From contig NZ_FOXQ01000002.1 of NCBI RefSeq assembly GCF_900115755.1, positions 62,001 through 126,000 on the forward strand: a stretch of DNA of 64,000 bases, read 5' to 3'. Made by a program: the position numbers and the translations under genes. Source of the DNA: Parafilimonas terrae. Its GTDB lineage: Bacteria; Bacteroidota; Bacteroidia; Chitinophagales; Chitinophagaceae. The notes under the pieces are model-generated. The model was not told where the DNA came from. It did not search any database and was given only the letters and a program-made list of their open reading frames with translations. This document shows positions 33,237 through 42,753 of the stretch, in pieces; within the stretch, counting starts at the first letter, position 1, and every line of letters starts with the position of its first letter.

Positions 33237-34643
33237 ATGAGCTTTGAATTAGAACAGCCTTCACTTTCAGAACAGTTTGACCAACTGATGCAGGCCAACG
33301 ATCTTCAGGCTATACGCAGGTTTCTCGACGACCAGAATATTAGCGACGTTGCAGATCTTATTTACGACAACCCCGATTATGAGGCGCAGATAATTGCCAA
33401 TATGGCTATTAACCGCGCCGCCGCCGTATTTAAAATTCTTGACCTTGCCCGGCAAAAACAAATTGTGCAGGAACTGCCTTCGTTTAAAACAGCAGAATTA
33501 TTAAACGAGCTTCCTGCCGATGACCGTACAGATTTCCTGGAAGAATTACCCAAAGAAGTTATACGCGATTTAATAAAATTGCTCAACCCCGAAGAAAGAA
33601 AAGTAACGCTTTCCATGCTCGGCTACCCGGAAGACAGCGTGGGCCGTTTAATGACGCCGGATTACATTTATGTATATCCTTTCAATACCATTGAACAGGT
33701 GTTAAACGTCATTCGAAAGGTGGGCAAAAACTCGGAAACTATTGATGTTATTTATGTAATTAACCGCAGGGGCGAACTGATTGATGACTTAAGGATACGC
33801 GATATAATTCTTTCTTCGCCCGATAAAAAAATTGAAGACCTGATGGATGAACGTGTAATTGCATTACACGTGAAAGATGACCAGGAACATGCTAACGAAG
33901 TATTTAAAATGAATAACCGCGTTGCCCTGCCGGTAACCGATGATAACAATATACTGCTTGGCATTGTAACCATTGATGATATGCTTTGGGTGGCCAACGA
34001 AGAGTTCAGCGAAGACATACAAAAGATTGGTGGTACCGAAGCATTGGATGAGCCCTATCTCGATACACCTTTATTCAAACTGGTGCGCAAACGCGCCGGC
34101 TGGCTTATTGTATTATTTCTTGGCGAATTATTAACGGCAACAGCCATGGCGCGTTATAACGATGAAATTGCCAAGGCCACCGTACTTGCAATGTTCATCC
34201 CACTTATTATGAGCAGCGGCGGCAACAGTGGTTCGCAGGCTTCAACGCTTATTATACAGGCAATGGCCGTGGGCGATATTTCACTAACCGATTGGTGGCG
34301 GGTAATGCGCCGCGAAATCTTAAGCGGCCTTTTACTTGGTGGTATTTTGGGTATTATTGGTTTTATACGGATTTTCTTATGGCACATGCTAATGGTAAAT
34401 GGCGTTATTGAAAATTTATATGGCGAACACTGGTTATTAATTGCCATAAGCGTAGGCATATCTTTAATTGGGGTCGTCTTATGGGGCACATTAAGTGGTT
34501 CCATGCTGCCCATTGCTTTAAAGAAGTTTGGCGCCGACCCCGCTGTATCATCCGCGCCGTTTGTGGCAACGCTGGTTGATGTTACCGGCATCGTTATTTA
34601 TTTTTCCATTGCTTATATGTTTCTGCAGGGAATATTACTGTAG
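33237..34643 (+). CDS. mgtE: MgtE magnesium transporter
   Basis: 468 residues, typical length. The N-terminal superhelical Mg-sensing domain (LLNELPADDRTDFLEELP) is followed by two CBS domains (about 130-255; VGRLMTPDYIYVYPFNTIEQVLNVIRK and LPVTDDNNILLGIVTIDDML). Five membrane helices follow, with the channel motif PLIMSSGGNSGSQASTLIIQAMA. It forms a dimeric, Mg2+-gated channel in the inner membrane. A small hairpin downstream may end its transcript. Confidence 0.95.
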   Translation: MSFELEQPSLSEQFDQLMQANDLQAIRRFLDDQNISDVADLIYDNPDYEAQIIANMAINRAAAVFKILDLARQKQIVQELPSFKTAELLNELPADDRTDFLEELPKEVIRDLIKLLNPEERKVTLSMLGYPEDSVGRLMTPDYIYVYPFNTIEQVLNVIRKVGKNSETIDVIYVINRRGELIDDLRIRDIILSSPDKKIEDLMDERVIALHVKDDQEHANEVFKMNNRVALPVTDDNNILLGIVTIDDMLWVANEEFSEDIQKIGGTEALDEPYLDTPLFKLVRKRAGWLIVLFLGELLTATAMARYNDEIAKATVLAMFIPLIMSSGGNSGSQASTLIIQAMAVGDISLTDWWRVMRREILSGLLLGGILGIIGFIRIFLWHMLMVNGVIENLYGEHWLLIAISVGISLIGVVLWGTLSGSMLPIALKKFGADPAVSSAPFVATLVDVTGIVIYFSIAYMFLQGILL

Positions 34644-34754
34644 AAGGGCATTTGTATGTTATCAGCGGTTAATGCTTCATGGCACTTCTGTTGTGCTATC
34701 TGTCCCGATTTTAATCGTTACCTCCTTTTCACTACATAATTTCATGGTAAGAAT

Positions 34755-34780
34755 AAAGCTACCCGGCAGCTTTTTATTTT
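34755..34780 (+). terminator. Probable terminator of mgtE
   Basis: The 6-bp stem AAAGCT/AGCTTT around ACCCGGC is followed by TTTATTTT, 112 bp after the mgtE stop. The stem is short but the T-rich tail fits an intrinsic terminator. Confidence 0.5.
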
Positions 34781-34865
34781 ATGAACAGAGAATATCAATG
34801 CTTCATCGCGCAGGTTTGTATGTGGCAGGTTATTGCAACCCACCGGAAGGGAAAGCAGCAGTAAA

Positions 34866-34918
34866 ACGCGGAAAATGATTGAAGAAAACGCGGAAAAGAA
34901 ACGGCTTTACGCGGAAAA
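34866..34918. repeat. Three direct repeats of ACGCGGAAAA
   Basis: Copies start at 34866, 34888 and 34909, spaced 22 and 21 bp, about two helical turns. They lie near the 3' end of the leftward aminopeptidase gene in a convergent gap. Confidence 0.6.
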
Positions 34919-34964
34919 AAGGCAGTGTTTTGGGGAGTTTTTTAAAATTAATTCGCAGTTTTTT

Positions 34965-36368
34965 TCATGCATTCTGCCTTATTGCTTCAATTTCATCTGC
35001 TTCTTTTATAAGATGTTTTCCAAGTTTCTGAGAGCCCTCATCAGTAATGAGATAATTATCTTCTATACGAATGCCGGTAAAATTCCTGTATTGTTCAACC
35101 ACATCATAATTTATAAAATCGTTCAGTTTATTTTCAGCCTTCCAGCGATCAATTAACTCCGGTATAAAATAGAGGCCTGGTTCCACAGTTAATACAAAAC
35201 CGGGCTTTAATTGTTTTGCCAGCCGCAACGATTTCCAGCCAAACTCCCTGCTCTTTTTAAGCGCATCGGTATAACCAACATATTGTTCGCCCAGGTCTTC
35301 CATATCATGCACATCCAAACCCATTGCATGGCCAACGCCGCATTGAAAAAATAAAGTATGCACGCCTGCATGCACGGCTTCTTCCGCATTGCCTTTTACA
35401 AGGCCTAACTGTTTTAAACCTTCCAATAATTTAATACTTGCCTGCCTGTGAATTTCCCTGAACTCAATGCCCGGCTTTAATAATTGTGTTGCATGGTTCA
35501 GCGAAGCAAGCACCACATTATACATTTCTTTTTGCCGCGTTGAAAATGTTTTTCCTGCAGGGAAAGTGCGGGTAAGGTCGCCTGCATAATGCATTGCATT
35601 TTCAGCGCCGGCATCCATCAAAACCATATCACCTTCTTTCAATTTGTTGCCATGATAATGGTTGTGTAATGTTTGCCCGTTTACTGTAAGAATGATTGGA
35701 TAAGATAAACGCCCGTTATTTGCTAAAGCTATTGCTTCCACTTTTGCCGCCACTTCATATTCCATCATGCCGGGCTTTGCCAGTTGCATGGCAGCAAGGT
35801 GCATATCCGCACTTATGGAAACTGCATTGTTTAATTGCTCCACTTCACAGGCTTCTTTGCATTCCCTTTGCGCAATAACAGCTTTAATTAATTTTAATGA
35901 AGCTGATTGTGATACATCATTTAAACTTATATCAAGCCATTGCGATAGTTTTATTTTATTTTCTGCGCGATAAGGCGGCAGTATATGCACAGGCTGCTGT
36001 TTTGATTTTGCCGTTTGAACAGCCGCTTCAATTTTATGGTATGGTTGTGTAGCGGTAACGCCAACATTGGCTGCAAGCGCTGCGATGGAAGGCAACGGGC
36101 CTGTCCAGATAATATCATCCATGCTTACATCGTTGCCAAAAATAATTTCGTTGCTGTTATCAACATCAATAATGGCGGCAAGCATGGGAACATCCAAACC
36201 AAAATAATAAAGAAATGTGCTGTTCTGCCTGAAGGGAAAGCAATTATCTGCATAATTCATCGGGCTGTCTTCATTGCCCAATAAAACTATAAGGCCGCCG
36301 CCCACATTTTCTGCAAGGCGTTTTCTCCTGCTGATATAAATCTCTTTGTCAAAAAGATGGTTGTTCAT
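34965..36368 (-). CDS. pepP: Xaa-Pro aminopeptidase (M24B)
   Basis: 467 residues. A creatinase-like N-terminal domain (1-165, with SPMNYADNCFPFRQNSTFLYYFGLD) is followed by the pita-bread fold. The dinuclear metal ligands are visible: MDAGAENAMHYAGDLTRTFPA (two Asp), CGVGHAMGLDVHD (His), TVEPGLYF (Glu) and GIRIEDNYLIT (Glu). It removes N-terminal residues next to proline from peptides in the cytosol. No signal peptide is seen. It is 30 bp after the GH127 gene in its direction, though no functional link is obvious. Confidence 0.93.
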   Translation of the reverse strand: MNNHLFDKEIYISRRKRLAENVGGGLIVLLGNEDSPMNYADNCFPFRQNSTFLYYFGLDVPMLAAIIDVDNSNEIIFGNDVSMDDIIWTGPLPSIAALAANVGVTATQPYHKIEAAVQTAKSKQQPVHILPPYRAENKIKLSQWLDISLNDVSQSASLKLIKAVIAQRECKEACEVEQLNNAVSISADMHLAAMQLAKPGMMEYEVAAKVEAIALANNGRLSYPIILTVNGQTLHNHYHGNKLKEGDMVLMDAGAENAMHYAGDLTRTFPAGKTFSTRQKEMYNVVLASLNHATQLLKPGIEFREIHRQASIKLLEGLKQLGLVKGNAEEAVHAGVHTLFFQCGVGHAMGLDVHDMEDLGEQYVGYTDALKKSREFGWKSLRLAKQLKPGFVLTVEPGLYFIPELIDRWKAENKLNDFINYDVVEQYRNFTGIRIEDNYLITDEGSQKLGKHLIKEADEIEAIRQNA

Positions 36369-36397
36369 GCAGGCAAGTTACCATCATTTGCCAAAAC

Positions 36398-38800
36398 TTA
36401 TTCCACTATCCATTCATGCACACCGGCGGCATCGTTCTTTGGCAATTGAATAATCAGTCTTAATCCCGTAGTTGTTACAGGTTTAAATTCAACTGTGTTG
36501 TATTTGTCTTTTGCAATTTCGTAATCACTGGTGTTGTTCACCGGCAGCCATTCATTGCCCTGCTTGTATAATAGTTTCCATGATGCCGGCAAATCGCAGC
36601 CGCCCGAAGGTTTATCATCATACCAATACACTTTACTTTTTGAAATGGTATAAGCTGAATTGAAATCGTATTGTATCCATTTCGTTGTATCCTTTTCAGG
36701 CCAGAAATGCAAATAGCCCATGCTTTGGTCATGGCTGTCTGATGGTTCATACTGGTCGTGCACCGCTTTAAGCATAAGTACATTTTTTACAGATGATGTA
36801 ACGGTTGCTTTTGAAGCAATGGTAGGCTCTGCTTTGGGCGTTGCAATACCGGCTTTATAAGGTATCCACACTTCCATTTCGCCGCTGCCGCGGTTGTTCC
36901 AGCTATAATAAGGAATAGCGGTTATGGTTTGTGCCGGTGAAGCGGGAGCATTATTTTTTGTGGCCTGGTAGCCTGTAAAATTAATCTCTGTAATGCCGTT
37001 TAAAACACCGGGTTTATATACGGCATTAAACACAGAACCCGTATCGGCAACAAGGCTCATTACTGAACTGTCTTTCTGGTCAACGCCTTCAACGCAATAC
37101 ACTACCGGGCCACGTTGTAAAGCAAAGCGGCCCACATCGGCTTTTACTTTTGCATTGGCAGTTACCTTCTGAATATCCATTGGAAAATCCACGGTTATTT
37201 TATCGCCTTTTTTCCAGGTGCGGTTAATAACAGCATAACCATTTTGCAGGGTGTAATTTATTTTTTCGCCGTTTATATACACAGGAATAACTGCAGCATC
37301 ATTATCCAAAAAAGCATACAGGCTGCTGCCCGTTACCGGCTCATTTCTTGTCCATCCCGGAATGCGTATATGCATGGTAAAACTGCTTGTTTTAGCAGGC
37401 TCAACCGTTATATCCACTTTGCCTTTCCAGGGATATTCTGTTTGCTCCACCAGTTTTACATCAGTTGTTTTTAATTTAATGGTAGCATTGTTGCTCACGA
37501 ATAAATTTACATAGAGGTCATCTGCATCCTGTGCATAAATATATCCCGGCATAGAAGGTAAAAACCGCGTCATATTAGAGATGCAGCAGGCGCAATCGAA
37601 CCAGGCGCTGCGCTGGTGCTGGCCCACGGAAGCCAATGGGTTTGGATAAAAAAAACGGTTGCCGCTTAAAGATATGCCGCTGAGCAAACCATTGTACAGC
37701 GTGCGTTCCAGCACGTCCATATATTTAGAATCGCCGTGCAGTAAAAACATGCGCTGGTTCCAGTAAACATTGCCGATGGCGGCACAGGTTTCTGCATAAG
37801 CGCTCATGTTGGGCAAATCGTAAGCCTCGCCAAAAGCCTCGCCATTGTTGGTAGCGCCAATGCCGCCGGTGATGTACAGTTTACGCCATGTAACATCATC
37901 CCATATTGTATCAATGGCATCTAAGTAGCGCGTATCATTCGTTAAGGCTGCCACATCGGCCATGCCGGTGTACATGTAGGCGGCACGCACGGCGTGGCCT
38001 TCTGCTTCCGTTTGGTCAACCACCCTTTTATCGGCCTGGTTATAGGTTTCGCCATTAGGGCCGCGAACATCGAGAAAGAATTTAGCCAGCTTTAAATAAT
38101 CTTCTTTGCCGGTGGCGCGGTACATTTTTACCAGGCCTAATTCTACTATCTGGTGGCCCGGATATTCATGAATACCATCAGGCCCAAAAGTTTTAACCAG
38201 CAGGTCGGCATTCTTTATAGCAATATTTAATAAAGATTTTTTACCGGTGGCTGCATAATGTGCTACGGCTGCTTCGTACAGGTGGCCGCTGTTGTATAAT
38301 TCATGGCTTAAAACAGAATCTTTTTCCCAGCGTTTGCTGCCAATCCAGTCGTGAGGTGTATTGGTAGTTTGTTTAGCATCAATAACACCGGCTGTACGAA
38401 AAGTATATAAATAACCGTCCGGTTCCTGTGCCGCGCCAATGATGTTTATGAGCGTATCTAACTGCCTGTCCAGCCTGGCATCATATTTTTCCTGCAGGCT
38501 GTATGAGGCGCCTTCAATCAATTTATATAAGTCTGTATCATCAAAAGGATATACGGTGAGTTTGCCTTTTTTCTTATGTGCCGCTATTAAAAAATTATCA
38601 ATTCTTCCATGCACGCGGCATTGATCTAAAATATACGGAATAGTAACGGTGGCATTTGTTTCCAAACGCGGTTTCCAGAAATCATCAGTTAAATGCACCT
38701 GTGTAAAAGCCACCGGCTGAATGGGGTAATCCGGTTTTTGAGCTATGGCTATATTTAAAAGAAGACATGCGGCGGCTACGCATTTAAAATTTTTTTTCAT
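36398..38800 (-). CDS. GH127 beta-L-arabinofuranosidase-like enzyme with C-terminal lectin-like domain
   Basis: 800 residues from the ATG at 38800, which opens a signal peptide (MKKNFKCVAAACLLLNIAIAQ); an upstream ATG would add 38 unlikely residues. The (alpha/alpha)6 barrel holds the GH127 zinc-thiolate site: Glu337, Cys339 (YAETC) and the Cys405-Cys406 pair (CACC). These match the spacing of the cysteine-nucleophile site of the bifidobacterial enzyme. Beta domains follow (about 440-640). The last 150 residues look like a discoidin-type binding domain (SMGYLHFWPEKDTTKWIQYDF). It would release L-arabinofuranose from plant glycans or hydroxyproline-linked arabinans in the periplasm. Confidence 0.9.
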   Translation of the reverse strand: MKKNFKCVAAACLLLNIAIAQKPDYPIQPVAFTQVHLTDDFWKPRLETNATVTIPYILDQCRVHGRIDNFLIAAHKKKGKLTVYPFDDTDLYKLIEGASYSLQEKYDARLDRQLDTLINIIGAAQEPDGYLYTFRTAGVIDAKQTTNTPHDWIGSKRWEKDSVLSHELYNSGHLYEAAVAHYAATGKKSLLNIAIKNADLLVKTFGPDGIHEYPGHQIVELGLVKMYRATGKEDYLKLAKFFLDVRGPNGETYNQADKRVVDQTEAEGHAVRAAYMYTGMADVAALTNDTRYLDAIDTIWDDVTWRKLYITGGIGATNNGEAFGEAYDLPNMSAYAETCAAIGNVYWNQRMFLLHGDSKYMDVLERTLYNGLLSGISLSGNRFFYPNPLASVGQHQRSAWFDCACCISNMTRFLPSMPGYIYAQDADDLYVNLFVSNNATIKLKTTDVKLVEQTEYPWKGKVDITVEPAKTSSFTMHIRIPGWTRNEPVTGSSLYAFLDNDAAVIPVYINGEKINYTLQNGYAVINRTWKKGDKITVDFPMDIQKVTANAKVKADVGRFALQRGPVVYCVEGVDQKDSSVMSLVADTGSVFNAVYKPGVLNGITEINFTGYQATKNNAPASPAQTITAIPYYSWNNRGSGEMEVWIPYKAGIATPKAEPTIASKATVTSSVKNVLMLKAVHDQYEPSDSHDQSMGYLHFWPEKDTTKWIQYDFNSAYTISKSKVYWYDDKPSGGCDLPASWKLLYKQGNEWLPVNNTSDYEIAKDKYNTVEFKPVTTTGLRLIIQLPKNDAAGVHEWIVE

Positions 38801-38973
38801 CAGGCTTGTTTTTAATACTTGTTTGAATGTTGGCAAATACAATATCGTTCTTACACAGTTAATATGGATATGTCTATTAAATGTCAATATTACAAATAAT
38901 AAATGAAATGCCAACTTGTGTAAAATGCAACAAAGCCTTTGACTGGTATATACACTTTTTTGCCTGGGGAAAA

Positions 38974-40422
38974 TTATTCTTTCATCAGTGCTTCATCATC
39001 TTCCGGCGCTTCCTCAATTACATGTTTGTGTTTCCACACAAAATAATAAATGGGAATGCCCAATAATACAATACCTAATCCGGGCCAGGTATAGTCAGGC
39101 CTGTATTTGAGTAAGGAGATGCAGATAATGCTTGCGGCAATTACATACAACATAGGTAATACAGGATAGCCGAAAGCTTTATAAGAGCGGGGGATATCCG
39201 GCCTTTTTTTGCGCAAAATAAATATGCCAATGATGGTAAGAATATAAAAGATCAGCACGGTAAAGATGATATAATTCAGCAGGTCGCCATAGCGGCCGCT
39301 TAAGCATAAAACGCTTGCCCACAGGCATTGAATCCATAAGCCGCGTGCAGGCACCGCATTCTTATTTAATTTTCCCACCTGCTTAAAAAACAACCCGTCT
39401 TTTGCCATAGTATAATACACCCTGGCGCCCGAAAGTATGAGGCCGTTATTGCACCCGAATGTTGACACCATCAGCATTACGGCAATAATAGCGGTGCCGC
39501 CGCTCCCGAAAATAAGTTTGGCAGCATCCACGCCCACGCGGTCGTTTTCTGCATTGGCAATGCCCTGTAAAGGCATTACTGCGAGGTACATTAAATTGGT
39601 GGCCGTATAAATTAATGTTACGATAAGCGTTCCGAGAAAAAGCGCCAGGCCGATATTGCGTTTCGGGTTTTTAATTTCATTGGCAATAAAGGTTACATTA
39701 TTCCAGCTGTCGCTGCTGAACAAGCTGCCTACCATTGCACCTGATATAGCGCCAATGCCGGCAAAGCCTATGTATGGAACCAGCATATCGCCATCCATTT
39801 TTCCGAAAGAAAAACCCGTTGCCCAATTGGTATCCCATGTGGTTTTACTGGCGGCCATAAAACCAAATATTATCAACCCGAATAAAGCTGCCAGTTTTAC
39901 AAGCGTAAAAAAAGTTTGAATAATCTTTCCTTCTTTTACACCCATTGTATTTATTGCTGTGAGAAAAATAATTAAGAGGATGGAGGTTATTTGCGCCGCC
40001 GATATTTTTACAAAGCCAATATCTGCCAGTATATTGGCTTCGCCCAATGAAGGAAAAATATAGGAAGCAAATTTGCTGAAGGCAACGCCCACAGCGGCGA
40101 TAGTTCCCGTTTGGATAACAGCGAAAAAACTCCATCCATACAAAAAGCCGGTTAAAGGATTATATGCCTCTTTAAGATAAACATACTGCCCGCCTGCTTT
40201 TGGAAACATGGCGCTTAATTCCCCATAACTTAATGCGGCAATCAATGTGAGCACGCCGGTTAATATCCAAAGCAAAATAAGCCAGCCTGCAGAACCGACG
40301 GTGCGTGTCATATCGGCGCTTACAATAAAAATACCGGAGCCTATCATAGAGCCCGCCACAATCATGGTAGCATCGAGCAGGCTGAATGATTGTTTAAACT
40401 TTTTTGAAGTGGATTCCTGCAT
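38974..40422 (-). CDS. APC-family amino acid permease
   Basis: 482 residues with about twelve helices. The N-terminal FSLLDATMIVAGSMIGSGIFIVSADMTR is the APC hallmark (GSGIF in helix 1), and GFAGIGAISGAMVGSLFSSDSWNNVTFIANEIKNPKRNIG is the conserved helix 6/loop region. It resembles light-chain (LAT/Mup-type) exchangers in Bacteroidota more than sugar transporters. The C-terminus is acidic (EEAPEDDEALMKE). The substrate is not predictable from sequence alone. It is not clearly coupled to the GH127 gene, since 173 bp separate them. Confidence 0.92.
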   Translation of the reverse strand: MQESTSKKFKQSFSLLDATMIVAGSMIGSGIFIVSADMTRTVGSAGWLILLWILTGVLTLIAALSYGELSAMFPKAGGQYVYLKEAYNPLTGFLYGWSFFAVIQTGTIAAVGVAFSKFASYIFPSLGEANILADIGFVKISAAQITSILLIIFLTAINTMGVKEGKIIQTFFTLVKLAALFGLIIFGFMAASKTTWDTNWATGFSFGKMDGDMLVPYIGFAGIGAISGAMVGSLFSSDSWNNVTFIANEIKNPKRNIGLALFLGTLIVTLIYTATNLMYLAVMPLQGIANAENDRVGVDAAKLIFGSGGTAIIAVMLMVSTFGCNNGLILSGARVYYTMAKDGLFFKQVGKLNKNAVPARGLWIQCLWASVLCLSGRYGDLLNYIIFTVLIFYILTIIGIFILRKKRPDIPRSYKAFGYPVLPMLYVIAASIICISLLKYRPDYTWPGLGIVLLGIPIYYFVWKHKHVIEEAPEDDEALMKE

Positions 40423-40480
40423 GGGAGAGTTTTGATTGCCAAGTGGTTTTACTATACGAACAGCAGTAATAAAAAGGTTT

Positions 40481-40780
40481 TTAAGCTAATTCCGTATTGA
40501 TAGTTTTTATTGATTTCAGCGTTGTTTGTTTAATTATTGTTTCTTCTTCTATATCAAAATCATCCTGAAGGCCAAGCCAGAATTTTGCTGAATTGCCGAA
40601 ATACTTACTTAACCTTAAAGCTGTGTCAGCAGTGATTCGTCTTCTTCCTTTAATAATTTCAGAGACTCTCGTTTGCGGAATTTCTATATCCTTTGCAAGT
40701 TTATATGCAGAAATATTAAGCGGTTGCAAAAACTCTTCTAAAAGAATTTCCCCCGGATGTATGTTTTTAAGTTTTGCCAT
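40481..40780 (-). CDS. higA: HigA-type antitoxin (HTH)
   Basis: About 99 residues from the ATG at 40780 (an ATG at 40804 overlaps the toxin gene). The start MAKLKNIHPGEILLEEFLQPLNISAYKLAKDIEIPQTRVSEIIKGRRRITADTALRLSKYF is the classic HigA/VapI HTH. It neutralises the toxin encoded just upstream and usually represses the shared promoter. The toxin gene precedes it, as in higBA operons, with a 10-bp gap. Confidence 0.93.
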   Translation of the reverse strand: MAKLKNIHPGEILLEEFLQPLNISAYKLAKDIEIPQTRVSEIIKGRRRITADTALRLSKYFGNSAKFWLGLQDDFDIEEETIIKQTTLKSIKTINTELA

Positions 40781-40790
40781 TGAAAAAAAT

Positions 40791-41072
40791 TTAATGATAA
40801 TCAATTATTTCAACTTCAGAAGCATTGCCTGAACCCCATTTAAAAATTATTCTCCACTGGTCATTTATTCTTATGCTGTAAAACGCTTTCAGGTTTCCTG
40901 ATAATTTTTCCAGCCTGTTTGAAGGCGGTATCCTTAAATCAGAAATGTCAACAGAGTTGTTCAGCATTCTTAATTTTCTTCTCCCTATATTTTGAATTTC
41001 ATTAGGAACTTTTTTAACCCTGGTGCCATTCCATATTTTTTTTGTATCAGAATTACCGAATGAGACTATCAT
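40791..41072 (-). CDS. higB: HigB-type toxin (RelE/ParE superfamily)
   Basis: 93 residues matching the HigB mRNA-interferase fold: SDTKKIWNG near the N-terminus, SDLRIPPSNRLEKLSGNLKAFYSIRINDQWRIIFKW in the core, and a terminal VEIIDYH whose His fits the active site. Such toxins cut ribosome-bound mRNA. The gene is first in the pair with the antitoxin following. The catalytic region looks intact. Confidence 0.93.
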   Translation of the reverse strand: MIVSFGNSDTKKIWNGTRVKKVPNEIQNIGRRKLRMLNNSVDISDLRIPPSNRLEKLSGNLKAFYSIRINDQWRIIFKWGSGNASEVEIIDYH

Positions 41073-41157
41073 ACTGCTGCCTGAAATTACTAACGCTAAA
41101 AGTAAGTATACGCGTGCAATTCATAAAATTTAGATATAATGCTCTTTCATTTCATTT

Positions 41158-42645
41158 TTATTTCCCCACAGCATCTCTTGTATAAACGTTATTCACCAGC
41201 CGCAGAATGCCCAGCGGGTTATCATTCTTTAGTGCATCCGGCAGCATGTTGTCATTAAAATTCTGTAAGCATATTGGCCGCACCCAGCGCTTAATGGCAG
41301 TTGTGCCAACCGATGTAAATCTTGCATCCGTTGTGGCAGGGTAGGGGCCGCCGTGCACCATACTGGCGCACACTTCAACGCCGGTTGGCGCATTGTTCAG
41401 CATTATCCTGCCTGCCAAAGTATGTTGCACTTCTATAACATCGGCATATTCTTCAATATCTTTTTCTGTTGCCATTATAGAAGATGTAAGCTGTCCCTTT
41501 AAACTTTGCAGGCATTGTATTAATTGCGCTTTATCATCGCAGATAACAGCGAGAGAATAGGGGCCGAATATTTCTTCTGTAAAATGTTTATTGGCCAGGA
41601 AATTATTGGCTGAAACGGTTGCTATCAATGAACCTGCTTCCATGTCATTAACTGCTGCAGATGACTGTGCAATAACCTGCAAGCCCTGCTGCGCCTGCAT
41701 TTCAGCCAGCCCTTTTTTATACGATGAACAAATGCCGCTATGTAACATTTTTTGCGGCTGCACTTTAGTAATTTCTTCGCCGAGTGCCTGTAAGAAATTA
41801 TCAAAGCCTTCGCTTTTTATACCTAACAATAAACCGGGATTGGTACAAAACTGGCCCACACCCAATGTAATGGATGCTGCATATTGCGCTGCCAATGCTT
41901 TTGCATTCTTATTTAAAGTATCAGGATAAAAAACAACAGGGTTAATGCTGCTCATTTCTGCAAAAACAGGAATGGGTATTTCACGCTGGCGGGTATATTC
42001 AACCAATGCTTTGCCACCTGCAAAAGAGCCGGTAAAGCCTACGCCGGTTGTGCGTGGATGTGTAACCAGCGCCTTGCCTGTTTCATTACTTGTATCCGTT
42101 ACATGCTGCACGGTGTATTGCGGAACACCTGATTGTTTTATCGCTTTTTCTATGGCTGTAAAAACAAGCGCCGATGTTTTTGGATGCGCCGGGTGTGCTT
42201 TTATAACTACGCTTGATCCCGCAGCCAGCGCACTGGCTGTATCGCCGCCGGCTGTGGAAAATGCAAAAGGAAAATTACTGGCGCCAAAAACAATTACAGG
42301 GCCAACCGGTACGAGCATTTTACGAATGTCGGGCTTTGGCGGTGTGCGGCCTGCATCGGCTGTATCTATGCTTGCTTCCACCCAACTGCCTTCCGTAATT
42401 AGTGAGGCAAACATTTTAAGCTGGCCGGTAGTGCGTGATATTTCACCGTTTAATCTTGCCGCAGGTAAATTGGTTTCTTCATTGGCAACGGGTACCAGTT
42501 CGTTACGCAGCTTTTCAATTTCATCTGCTATGGTTTCTAAAAATGCAGCATGTTTCTGCGAAGGCAATTTCTTGTATTGATTGAACGCATCAAAAGCCTG
42601 CTGCATTATCACATCAATGTTTGTTGTTGTTTCAGTGTTTGGCAT
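41158..42645 (-). CDS. 2,5-dioxovalerate (alpha-ketoglutarate semialdehyde) dehydrogenase-like
   Basis: 495 residues of the aldehyde dehydrogenase (NADP+) group. FGASNFPFAFSTAGGDTASALAAGSSVVIKAHPAHP (120-155) is characteristic of the KGSADH subgroup. The catalytic Glu230 (FAEMSS), Cys267 (GQFCTNPG) and Asn124 are present. KGSADH makes 2-oxoglutarate at the end of the oxidative (Weimberg-type) pentose and sugar-acid pathways. The GH127 gene nearby could supply L-arabinose, though no dehydratase is seen in the window. The N-terminus lacks a signal, as expected for a cytosolic enzyme. Confidence 0.9.
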   Translation of the reverse strand: MPNTETTTNIDVIMQQAFDAFNQYKKLPSQKHAAFLETIADEIEKLRNELVPVANEETNLPAARLNGEISRTTGQLKMFASLITEGSWVEASIDTADAGRTPPKPDIRKMLVPVGPVIVFGASNFPFAFSTAGGDTASALAAGSSVVIKAHPAHPKTSALVFTAIEKAIKQSGVPQYTVQHVTDTSNETGKALVTHPRTTGVGFTGSFAGGKALVEYTRQREIPIPVFAEMSSINPVVFYPDTLNKNAKALAAQYAASITLGVGQFCTNPGLLLGIKSEGFDNFLQALGEEITKVQPQKMLHSGICSSYKKGLAEMQAQQGLQVIAQSSAAVNDMEAGSLIATVSANNFLANKHFTEEIFGPYSLAVICDDKAQLIQCLQSLKGQLTSSIMATEKDIEEYADVIEVQHTLAGRIMLNNAPTGVEVCASMVHGGPYPATTDARFTSVGTTAIKRWVRPICLQNFNDNMLPDALKNDNPLGILRLVNNVYTRDAVGK

Positions 42646-42753
42646 TTGCGGTATAATAATTTATTTTAAAAGATTTATTGCAGGTAAAACTAATAGCGTC
42701 TAAGATAAGGGTATAGTTTTTAATTGCAGAGCAAGAAAGATATATCGTTCATT

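Larger units (their letters stand above)
34644..34964. other. Convergent gap with terminator and short repeats
   Basis: This 321-bp gap between mgtE and the leftward aminopeptidase gene contains a hairpin (34755-34780) and three ACGCGGAAAA direct repeats (34866-34918). Open frames crossing it lack start context and family features. Confidence 0.5.

Noticed and set aside
34833-35156. Rightward frame across the mgtE-pepP gap
   Set aside because: It overlaps the pepP gene, starts within A/T-rich repeats and resembles no family.
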